Of a stretch of DNA of 64,000 bases, positions 58,568 through 64,000 are shown piece after piece. The notes below the pieces were generated by a model. The model was given only the letters and a program-made list of their open reading frames with translations. It ran no database searches and was not told the DNA's origin. The first letter of the stretch is position 1, and each line of letters begins with the position of its first letter. This DNA comes from an uncultured Pseudomonadota bacterium (GTDB lineage: Bacteria; Pseudomonadota; Gammaproteobacteria; Steroidobacterales; Steroidobacteraceae): assembly GCA_903927005.1 (NCBI GenBank), contig CAIYLH010000047.1, positions 96,144 to 160,143 of the forward strand. The letters run 5' to 3'. The position numbers and the translations under genes are program-made.

Positions 58568-59107
58568 ATGCTGGCAACGCGCAGTGCACGCTTGTTTGAA
58601 CGGGTCGATGCGGTCGAGGAGCGGATGTGCCTGCGCCTAAATCGTGGCTGCCATCGTGCCGCCGTGCGCGATTTCTTCCGTGTTGTCAGTCGGCTCGGTG
58701 ATGGCGTGTTCTGGTACCTGCTCATGCTGTTGCTGCCGGTGATCTTCGGTCAACGAGCGTTGTTGCCCGCGGTCGCGATGGCAGGCACCGGCGCGCTGGG
58801 ACTTGCGATATACAAGTTTCTCAAGCACCGCTTAGTGCGCGAGCGTCCGTTCGTTACCTTCGCCGGCATACGTGCAGCGAGCGTGCCGCTCGACCGTTAC
58901 AGCTTCCCCTCCGGTCACACGCTGCACGCGGTCAGCTTCACCGTGCTTGCCACTGCGCACTTCCCGGTGCTTGGTTGGCTCTTGATCCCGTTCGCCGCGC
59001 TGGTGGCCGCCTCGCGAGTGATCCTGGGTCTGCACTATCCCACTGACGTGCTCGCCGGCGGCGTGATCGGCGCCGTGATCGCGGCCGGCTCGCTCGCTCT
59101 GGTCTAG
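58568..59107 (+). CDS. PAP2-family membrane phosphatase
   Basis: The 179-residue membrane protein has the three phosphatase motifs KHRLVRERP, PSGHT and SRVILGLHYPTDVLAG. Family members dephosphorylate undecaprenyl pyrophosphate or other lipid phosphates at the membrane surface. ATG 58568 follows a GGAG Shine-Dalgarno. It lies 89 bases after copA; a functional link is not implied. A short GC hairpin (59116-59131) follows. Confidence 0.88.
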   Translation: MLATRSARLFERVDAVEERMCLRLNRGCHRAAVRDFFRVVSRLGDGVFWYLLMLLLPVIFGQRALLPAVAMAGTGALGLAIYKFLKHRLVRERPFVTFAGIRAASVPLDRYSFPSGHTLHAVSFTVLATAHFPVLGWLLIPFAALVAASRVILGLHYPTDVLAGGVIGAVIAAGSLALV

Positions 59108-59115
59108 GCGCCACG

Positions 59116-59131
59116 CGCCGCCACGGCGGCG
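59116..59131 (+). terminator. Short GC-rich hairpin after the PAP2 gene
   Basis: CGCCGC-CACG-GCGGCG forms a 6-bp stem with a 4-base loop, nine bases after the stop, followed by TTCGGTC. A second weak hairpin (GTCCAG/CTGGAC, 59192-59216) lies next to the end of the convergent minus-strand gene. Confidence 0.35.
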
Positions 59132-59224
59132 TTCGGTCAGGGCGGCCGATTACCGGCCATCCATTGTGACTACTGGGGATCGGCTAAGACCGTCCAGGCC
59201 GTACGTCGTGCTGGACAGGACGTC

Positions 59225-59491
59225 CTAGCGCCCGCGGCTCTCAGCGAGGCGCTCGACCTTCTGGAATGCCATCGCCGGCTCGTCGCCGGTACGGGAGTAC
59301 TCGTGCCGGCGGCTCATGTCGGCCAGTGCGGCGTCACGCTCCTCGGCGGTGCCGTACCAATGCACTTTTTGCCAGTCCTTGCCCAGCAGTAGGCTCAGCG
59401 GATCGCCCCGGCGCAGCTGGGCGCGAATGCCGAAGGGGCAGACCGGGGAAACCGGGCCGCGGTGCAAGTTGTGTTCGTTCGCGATGGTCAT
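59225..59491 (-). CDS. Small hypothetical protein
   Basis: The 88-residue protein contains a GKDWQKVHWYGTAEERDAALADMSRRH segment (key residues W, W, Y) and ends YSRTGDEPAMAFQKVE. It is basic and soluble. I do not recognise the family, although the mix of aromatic and charged residues argues for a folded domain. GGAG lies eight bases before the ATG at 59491. Its end faces the PAP2 gene. Confidence 0.65.
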   Translation of the reverse strand: MTIANEHNLHRGPVSPVCPFGIRAQLRRGDPLSLLLGKDWQKVHWYGTAEERDAALADMSRRHEYSRTGDEPAMAFQKVERLAESRGR

Positions 59492-59696
59492 CGGAGGGGC
59501 TCCAAAAGCTGCGCCGAAGGTAGCGGATTGGCTGGGCGCTGGGAAGCGTATTGGCCGTGATGGCATTACCAAAAATCGCTTGGTAGATCGCCGAACCGTG
59601 ACCGGCGTCACGTACCAATCCGGCTGTTCGCGCGTTAGCTTAAGGAACGCGCGGGGCGAGAATTCGTCAAATACAGCGCCACACAGGATAAGGACC

Positions 59697-60071
59697 ATGA
59701 GACTACTCACGACCGTGCTTCTGGCAATGGCGGTGGTTGGGTGTTCGGCGCCGAAGGTGCCGATCCGCTCGGTTGCCGACCTGCTCGAGGATCCGCTCCA
59801 GTTGCAGGCAGTTCTGGACCGGTGTCAGGCCGATCCCGGCAAGGCCGCCACCGATCAGGAATGTGCTAACGCCCGGGCGGCAGTCGACCGAAACGGGGCG
59901 CGGCAAGACTCCGCGAAGGCGGTCACCGCCCAAGAGAAATTCGAGCTGGGACGTGCCAAGTTGCGCGCGCAGGACGATCGGGCGGGGGCGGCGCAGGGTG
60001 CGTCCAAGGCCGACTTCGATCCTTACACGGCGCCTGCCCCCGTCGATCCGGCTGCGCCGCACAAGCCCTGA
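59697..60071 (+). CDS. EexN-family lipoprotein
   Basis: The 124-residue lipoprotein has a VVGC lipobox (Cys16) and the EexN pattern VADLLEDPLQLQAVLDRCQADPGKAATDQECANARAA, with two cysteines conserved in that family. EexN was named for entry exclusion on conjugative plasmids, but chromosomal members are widespread and their roles are unknown. The tail is Ala/Pro-rich. It converges on the VOC protein gene. Confidence 0.75.
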   Translation: MRLLTTVLLAMAVVGCSAPKVPIRSVADLLEDPLQLQAVLDRCQADPGKAATDQECANARAAVDRNGARQDSAKAVTAQEKFELGRAKLRAQDDRAGAAQGASKADFDPYTAPAPVDPAAPHKP

Positions 60072-60088
60072 CTCGGGGTCGCGCGCGC

Positions 60089-61057
60089 TCAGCGTTCGAC
60101 GAACTCGAACAGCTCGCCGTTCGGCCCTCGGGCGAGCATCACTCGCGCCGGCATGCCGTCGCCAAGCGCCACGTGGGCGATGGGCAGGTGCTCCTCGATA
60201 CCATTGCCCTGCAAGCGATCGCGCAGTGCTTCCAGGTGCGCGCAGCGTGTGCTGAACAGGTTGATGCCAATGTTGCCCGGTCGCATGGCATTGGCCAGCG
60301 CCGCCGTCGTGCGGTCGTGAAAGTGCACGCCGAGGACCTTGCCGCTGGGCTGGGCCGGGTCGCGGAATAGGACCAGCGACACGCGTGTGTCCTCCGCCAC
60401 GCCGAACAGGTGGCAGACGCGTTGCCGCTCGGCACCTTGCAGCTCGTCGTCGATGTCCACGCCGCGCAATCCCAGTCCATCGACGTAGAAGCGACGGGTC
60501 GCCGCCAGATCGGCCACGATCACCGAGACGGTCGCGATTTCGCTGGTTCGCCCTGCGGCAGGAACCGCCCGTTGTGCCCGGATCGGGTGGCGGTGCCCCA
60601 CCATCAGCAGCAGGGGTACCGAGCCCGGGCCGGTCAGCATGGCCTCCTCGGAGTCGGCGTCCCGGACAATGAAGCGGATGGGGCCGGCGCGCAGTGGGCA
60701 GCCGGCTGCGGCCAGGATCTCGATCGTCCGTTCCAGCGGCGGCGCGACGTACAGGTCGAGGGCCTTCGGGCCTACGTCGGTGGTGCGATCGGTCGCGTCG
60801 GGACCGTAGTCGCGGCGGGTGATCGGCGCCTGTCCGCCGGAAAAACCCGCCAGTCGCAGGCGCCCAAAGGCGTAGCCGTCGCAGGACAACTCGACCAGGC
60901 GCACATTGGCGTAAGGGGCGAGGCCCCATACCGACAGCAGGCTCACCGGTGCCCGGGTGTCGGACTCGACGCGAAAGCCGCAGACATCCCGGTACAGGTT
61001 CAGCGCCCCGTCCAGGTCAGCCACCCCAAGCGTCACGCACTCGATGCCCGAAATCAT
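60089..61057 (-). CDS. Two-domain VOC (glyoxalase/bleomycin-resistance/dioxygenase) protein
   Basis: The 322-residue protein has two vicinal-oxygen-chelate domains (about 1-150 and 170-320), each with a beta-alpha-beta start (IECVTLGVADLDGALNLYRDVCGF; ATVSVIVADLAATRRFYVDGLGL). The paired layout is shared with extradiol dioxygenases and some glyoxalases. The substrate is unknown. It is divergent from msrA. Confidence 0.8.
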   Translation of the reverse strand: MISGIECVTLGVADLDGALNLYRDVCGFRVESDTRAPVSLLSVWGLAPYANVRLVELSCDGYAFGRLRLAGFSGGQAPITRRDYGPDATDRTTDVGPKALDLYVAPPLERTIEILAAAGCPLRAGPIRFIVRDADSEEAMLTGPGSVPLLLMVGHRHPIRAQRAVPAAGRTSEIATVSVIVADLAATRRFYVDGLGLRGVDIDDELQGAERQRVCHLFGVAEDTRVSLVLFRDPAQPSGKVLGVHFHDRTTAALANAMRPGNIGINLFSTRCAHLEALRDRLQGNGIEEHLPIAHVALGDGMPARVMLARGPNGELFEFVER

Positions 61058-61159
61058 CGTTGAAATACTCCCTAACGCCTGCCGACACGATAACCCGGTC
61101 TTGCGTGCTCAGGTTCGTCGCGCCAGCGCTAGAATCCCCTATTCGCCACGGAGATTGCC

Positions 61160-61825
61160 ATGAGTCTTTTCCAAAGCCGCAAGACCACCATGCCGTCGAG
61201 CGAGGACGCTCTGCCCGGACGGAGCATTGCGATGCGCGTGCCGCCGCGGCATTTCGTTAACGGCAATCGGATTGTTCAGCCATTCGACGAGTCGCTGCAG
61301 GTTGTGACGCTTGGGCTGGGTTGTTTCTGGGGTGCCGAGCGGCGCCTCTGGCAAACCCCCGGCGTCTATTCGACTGCTGTCGGTTATGCGGGGGGATATA
61401 CCCCGAACGCCACCTACGAGGAGGTCTGCACCGGGCGCACGGCGCATAGCGAGGTCGTGCTCGTGGTATTCGATCCGGCGCAGATTTCCTTCGAGGAGTT
61501 GTTGCGAGTGTTCTGGGAGTCGCACGACCCTACGCAGGGCATGCGCCAGGGAAACGACGTAGGTAGCCAGTACCGATCAGTCATCTACTGCACCTCTGAG
61601 CGGCAGTTGCAGCTTGCGCGGCAGTCGGCCGAGACTTACGGCACGGCGTTGCGTGCGGCCGGTCATGGAGCGATCACTACTGAGATCCGAATGGCACCAG
61701 AGTTCTACTACGCCGAGGAATACCACCAGCAGTACCTCGCGAAGAATCCGAACGGGTACTGCGGGATAGGAGGGTGTGGGGTTCCCTTCAAACTCGCGGA
61801 GTTACCAGTGGGGGAGAAGGCATAG
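61160..61825 (+). CDS. msrA: Peptide methionine sulfoxide reductase MsrA
   Basis: The 221-residue enzyme reduces methionine-S-sulfoxide. The catalytic C55 is in [11 protein letters not shown] and resolving cysteines C201 and C206 sit in GYCGIGGCG, the three-cysteine arrangement of E. coli MsrA. GYAGG and [18 protein letters not shown] are also family hallmarks. A hairpin-rich spacer separates it from the mazEF genes. Confidence 0.95.
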   Translation: MSLFQSRKTTMPSSEDALPGRSIAMRVPPRHFVNGNRIVQPFDESLQVVTLGLGCFWGAERRLWQTPGVYSTAVGYAGGYTPNATYEEVCTGRTAHSEVVLVVFDPAQISFEELLRVFWESHDPTQGMRQGNDVGSQYRSVIYCTSERQLQLARQSAETYGTALRAAGHGAITTEIRMAPEFYYAEEYHQQYLAKNPNGYCGIGGCGVPFKLAELPVGEKA

Positions 61826-61826
61826 T

Positions 61827-61873
61827 TGCCGACTGGCAGCGGGTTCTTTCGTGGAACCAGAGGGTTATCGGCA
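61827..61873 (+). other. Nested inverted repeats after msrA
   Basis: TGCCGA (61827) pairs with TCGGCA (61868) around an inner GGTTC/GAACC hairpin (61842-61858), two bases after the msrA stop. There is no T-run. The rest of the spacer to 62045 holds a short tandem repeat (GTCTACCGG at 61933 and 61944) and no gene that I can support. Confidence 0.35.
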
Positions 61874-62057
61874 GGCAGCGTCGCTGAGCCACGTATTTCT
61901 GCGGGAAGACGTCGGCTGAAAACGGCGTAGACGTCTACCGGAAGTCTACCGGCGTTCTGGCACAAGGAAAGTCCGCGGCGAAGGATGTCGTCGACAGTCG
62001 GGCCCGCGCAATAGGTTCCCTCCAAAAGGCCCTCGAACGGCCAAATTGACATTTGTA

Positions 62058-62089
62058 CTCCAATGTATAAACTTGTTTATACATTGGAG
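62058..62089 (+). promoter_or_regulatory. 32-bp perfect palindrome in the mazEF promoter
   Basis: CTCCAATGTATAAAC and its exact reverse complement flank a TT centre (arms 62058-62072 and 62075-62089), ending seven bases before the mazE ATG. A TTGACA lies just upstream (62046-62051) and TATACA (62078-62083) inside the right arm could serve as a -10. The layout fits an operator for autorepression by MazE/MazEF. The right arm's GGAG also forms the Shine-Dalgarno. Confidence 0.75.
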
Positions 62090-62096
62090 AGCAAAC

Positions 62097-62351
62097 ATGG
62101 CAAAGAGTGCAACATTGACCGTTCAGCAGTGGGGCAACAGCCTTGCAGTTCGAATTCCTGCGGCAGTGGCGCGGTCCGCTCGATTTAGCGTCGGGCAGCC
62201 TGTTGAGGTGTCCGCTCAAGAGTCGAATGTTCTGGTCAAGCCGCTTGGTGAGCCCAAGCTGACGCTCGCGCAGAAGCTGGCGGCTTTCAATCCGGCGGTC
62301 CACGGTGGTGAGGTCATGGGCAGCCGTCCGGTTGGCAACGAGGTCCTCTAG
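62097..62351 (+). CDS. mazE: MazE-like antitoxin (AbrB/SpoVT fold)
   Basis: The 84-residue protein has the MazE/PemI N-terminal DNA-binding pattern TVQQWGNSLAVRIPAAVARSARFSVGQPVEV and a short toxin-binding tail. It should neutralise MazF and repress the operon through the palindrome just upstream. Its TAG overlaps the first base of the mazF GTG. The protein sits at the start of a small accessory island. Confidence 0.9.
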   Translation: MAKSATLTVQQWGNSLAVRIPAAVARSARFSVGQPVEVSAQESNVLVKPLGEPKLTLAQKLAAFNPAVHGGEVMGSRPVGNEVL

Positions 62352-62716
62352 TGGCCGTCCGGAAGTCATGGTGCCCTGACCGGCGAGACATGATTTGGAT
62401 CGACTGCAATCCCCAGGCTGGCCGGGAAATGAAGGACATCCATCCGCTGGTTGTTCTGTCCCCGCGAGAATTCAATTCGCGAACTGGAATTGTGATTGGT
62501 TTGCCGATGACCACGGCTTCCTATAACGAGACCAATCCGTTCGCAGTGAAGTTCATGGGATCGAAGGGTGCCGTCAGCTATATCCTCGGCCATCAGCCCA
62601 AGTCGTTTGATTGGCGCGCCCGGAGTGCAAAACCCCATCCGCTACGCCGAGTACCGGAGGAGCCGTTTGCGCGCGCCTGTGAAACGCTAAATCAAATCAT
62701 CGAAATCGGAAGTTAG
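62351..62716 (+). CDS. mazF: MazF/PemK-like endoribonuclease toxin
   Basis: The 121-residue protein has the PemK/MazF pattern GDMIWIDCNPQAGREMKDIHPLVVLS-like start, residues around GIVIGLPMTT and a C-terminal ARACETLNQII helix. Toxins of this family cleave mRNA at short sequences. It starts at GTG 62351 inside the mazE stop. Confidence 0.9.
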   Translation: MAVRKSWCPDRRDMIWIDCNPQAGREMKDIHPLVVLSPREFNSRTGIVIGLPMTTASYNETNPFAVKFMGSKGAVSYILGHQPKSFDWRARSAKPHPLRRVPEEPFARACETLNQIIEIGS

Positions 62717-62779
62717 CGCGCGGATGACGCTGTATCCGGCCGTTTTCACGAATCCAGATAGGACCGATTTAGTACTGCA

Positions 62780-63049
62780 ATGGCATCGATGTTCTCAGGG
62801 CATTTGTCGCGAGCTCAGCAACTGCTGACGATGGTGCCCCATCTCCATGCGGTGGTTACGCTGTATCCGACCACCGGCGGTGGGCGTGTCGCGCCGGCTG
62901 CGCCCGGTTGGGGATGCCCGTGTTGCGTCTCAGACGCTACGCCTGTGGTCGGCTATGACGGTTGGCCCCTTCTGGGCGATACGCCTCTTGCGCCTGGCGA
63001 GCAGCGGAAGGATGTGTTCCGGTTCCTGAGCCAATACTGCGGGTGCTAG
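62780..63049 (+). CDS. EF-Tu beta-barrel-like small protein, probably truncated
   Basis: The 89-residue frame contains VVTLYPTTGGGRVAP (about 25-40) and PLAPGEQRKDVFRFLS (about 69-85), which resemble the small family related to the EF-Tu domain-3 barrel. It stops just after FLS, where family members normally continue for about 20 residues. A neighbouring frame continues PEPILRVLGAMAAGFRL, which looks like the missing part, so a frameshift near 63030 is possible. The start is uncertain (ATG 62780 or 62831); no good Shine-Dalgarno is seen. Confidence 0.4.
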   Translation: MASMFSGHLSRAQQLLTMVPHLHAVVTLYPTTGGGRVAPAAPGWGCPCCVSDATPVVGYDGWPLLGDTPLAPGEQRKDVFRFLSQYCGC

Positions 63050-63067
63050 GCGCCATGGCGGCAGGCT

Positions 63068-63391
63068 TCAGGCTGACTTCGAGATCGGCTGCACTGCGAG
63101 GCGGAGTCCCAAGGCCTTTAGCATGGAAGTCATGCTTCTCAGCTCCGGATTCCCCTTTGGGGAAAGAGTGCGATAGAGCGTCGTCGCGTTGAGTTTCGCC
63201 GTGCTGGCCAGCTTTGGAACGCCGCCAAACGCATCAGCTACGCGCCGAAGCGCAACCAGAAGTTCCTGCTCGTCGCCATCTGCAAGCACGTCATTCAGGT
63301 ACGCGGCAGCAAACTTCGGGCTCTTACGGAGACTCTCGATCGTTGCCTCGTCGTGGCTCCTGGACGGTTCTTGTTTCGTTTTACGAGTCAT
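63068..63391 (-). CDS. higA: HigA-like antitoxin (addiction module antidote, HTH)
   Basis: The 107-residue protein matches the COG3636 antidote family: FAAAYLNDVLADGDEQELLVALRRVADAFGG followed by an HTH-like KLASTAKLNATTLYRTLSPKGNPELRSMTSMLKALGLRLAV. It should block the adjacent RelE/HigB-type toxin and bind the shared promoter. The ATG at 63391 overlaps the toxin stop by four bases, so toxin-first order is clear. Confidence 0.88.
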   Translation of the reverse strand: MTRKTKQEPSRSHDEATIESLRKSPKFAAAYLNDVLADGDEQELLVALRRVADAFGGVPKLASTAKLNATTLYRTLSPKGNPELRSMTSMLKALGLRLAVQPISKSA

Positions 63392-63714
63392 GTCTGTCTC
63401 CGCCGGTAGTCCATCCAGAATTCAACGGCCCTGGCGATGTCCTCTGCCTGCGCTCGCTTGGACCCGCCAGATAGCAGAAGCACGAGCGCCTTTCCGTGCT
63501 TGCCGTAATACACGCGATTCCCAGCGCCGAGGTGCACTCGAACTTCCGACACGCCATCCCGTAGAAACTTGTGGTCGCCTAAGTTTCCCTCCGAAATCCT
63601 ATCGATGCGTCGAAGAATGGCGACGCGAGCTTTAACGTCTTTCAGTCCGTCAAGCCAGGACTGAAACACGTCTATGCCTGACGCCGTGAGATAGTGCCGG
63701 ACCTCCATTATCAT
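63388..63714 (-). CDS. higB: RelE/ParE-superfamily toxin (HigB-like)
   Basis: The 108-residue protein matches the addiction-module killer family: SWLDGLKDVKARVAILRRIDRISEGNLGDHKFLRDGVSEVRVHLGAGNRVYY and VLLLSGGSKRAQAEDIARA. Members cleave mRNA at the ribosome. The start may be ATG 63714 or 63708. The toxin precedes the antitoxin, as in higBA. Confidence 0.88.
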   Translation of the reverse strand: MIMEVRHYLTASGIDVFQSWLDGLKDVKARVAILRRIDRISEGNLGDHKFLRDGVSEVRVHLGAGNRVYYGKHGKALVLLLSGGSKRAQAEDIARAVEFWMDYRRRQT

Positions 63715-63715
63715 G

Positions 63716-63731
63716 TTCGCCTATAAGCGAA
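63716..63731. promoter_or_regulatory. TTCGC-N6-GCGAA inverted repeat before higB
   Basis: Five-base arms surround CTATAA just upstream of the toxin start on the minus strand. It is a candidate operator for HigA. The arms are short, so chance is a real possibility. Confidence 0.35.
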
Positions 63732-63797
63732 TACTCGTCAATCCGGGTCTGCCGGTCGAATCGATGAAGCGTCTGCCAGAACTGGTGCTCATGCCGC

Positions 63798-63866
63798 CGC
63801 CCCGACACGCGCTATCCTTAGCCTTGCGCGGACGAGGTGTCCGGCTCGGCGGCGCGTGTCGGGGCG
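63798..63866 (-). other. 15-bp inverted repeat spanning the tnpB stop (possible omega-RNA/right-end structure)
   Basis: The sequence at 63798-63812 is the reverse complement of 63852-63866 over 15 bases (core CCCCGACACGCGC). The right arm lies in the last tnpB codons and the left arm lies just past the stop. IS200/IS605 elements have structured RNA and hairpins at this place, where the TnpB guide RNA is encoded. Confidence 0.45.
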
Positions 63867-64000
63867 ATGACTCGTTCCCGTGCACGGACGAGGGACACCC
63901 CCTCGCGGCTAAGAATGTTTTTCGCGGCGTTGACGTCGCGGTCGTGAGCACACCGGCACTCACCACACACCCACACTCTTACACGCAGCCCATTGGCACC
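63818..64000 (-). CDS. tnpB: TnpB-like IS200/IS605 transposase accessory nuclease (3' end)
   Basis: A 60-codon open frame enters from the right edge and ends at TAA 63818-63820. VWVCGECRCAHDRDVNAAKNIL is the zinc-ribbon plus RuvC-III end of TnpB/OrfB. The rest of the gene is beyond the window. TnpB is an RNA-guided DNA endonuclease and not the transposase itself. Transcription runs toward higBA. Confidence 0.85.
   Translation of the reverse strand, partial: GANGLRVRVWVCGECRCAHDRDVNAAKNILSREGVSLVRARERVIAPTRAAEPDTSSAQG

Noticed and set aside
59697..60071. EexN-like lipoprotein as proof of a conjugative element.
   Set aside because: No conjugation, relaxase or integrase genes are nearby, and chromosomal EexN-family proteins are common.
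63721..63966. An 81-codon minus-strand frame next to higB.
   Set aside because: It overlaps the tnpB 3' end in another frame and has no recognisable features; tnpB is the real gene there.

Overview
The window is GC-rich, densely packed bacterial chromosome, most likely from a gammaproteobacterium. The evidence is gene order: the cell-wall block ybeD-dat-dacA-rlpA-mltB-rodA-mrdA-mreDCB divergent from gatCAB, and hemA-prfA-prmC divergent from a TPR lipoprotein-lolB-ispE-tRNA-Gln-prs-rplY-pth-ychF. Both layouts are typical of Pseudomonas/Xanthomonas/Nevskia-type genomes. A genus cannot be named from sequence alone.

Layout. 0.1-10 kb: a minus-strand cell-elongation and peptidoglycan cluster. 10-14 kb: gatCAB (tRNA amidation) and hslO on the plus strand. 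14-18.7 kb: mtgA, a cyclophilin, prmC, prfA and hemA on the minus strand. 18.8-25.6 kb: TPR lipoprotein, lolB, ispE, tRNA-Gln, prs, rplY, pth and ychF. 25.6-36 kb: a large Ig-like lipoprotein, tRNA-Met(CAT), fdhD, a RutE-like nitroreductase, a membrane desaturase, a GST, a GNAT, an aldehyde dehydrogenase with an amino-acid permease, and a serine racemase/threonine dehydratase-like enzyme. 36-43 kb: a tandem universal stress protein, a small acidic protein, a BBP2-type porin, an XRE-cupin regulator, an exonuclease/GIY-YIG fusion and rlmKL. 43.4-52.8 kb: a polyamine operon (puuD, puuA, potFGHI-like) that runs with overlapping or abutting start and stop codons into a polyphosphate-glucokinase-like ROK gene and a methionine-aminotransferase-like gene, followed by a cystathionine beta-lyase-like gene. 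52.8-56 kb: icd-aceK, a kinase/phosphatase beside its target. 56-62 kb: copZ/copA, a PAP2 phosphatase, an EexN-type lipoprotein, a two-domain VOC protein and msrA. 62-64 kb: a small mobile or defence-like island with a mazEF pair under a 32-bp perfect palindrome, a probably decayed EF-Tu-barrel-like ORF, a higBA pair and the 3' end of an IS200/IS605 tnpB.

How the genes work together. Most of the window is housekeeping: rod-shape cell-wall synthesis, tRNA and translation quality control, heme and isoprenoid entry steps, lipoprotein sorting and PRPP synthesis. The metabolic accessory part centres on uptake and gamma-glutamylation of polyamines. An XRE-cupin regulator of the PuuR type, an amino-acid permease and an aldehyde dehydrogenase lie within 12 kb and might belong to the same nitrogen economy, but this is inference.

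No clear new multi-gene system is demonstrable by eye. The best leads are the ppgK/aminotransferase extension of the polyamine operon, a recurring GGC-N2-GATCCCTGCA element near three neighbouring genes, the zero-spacer divergent copZ/copA starts, the 19-codon ORF coupled to the exonuclease/GIY-YIG gene, and the tnpB-higBA junction.
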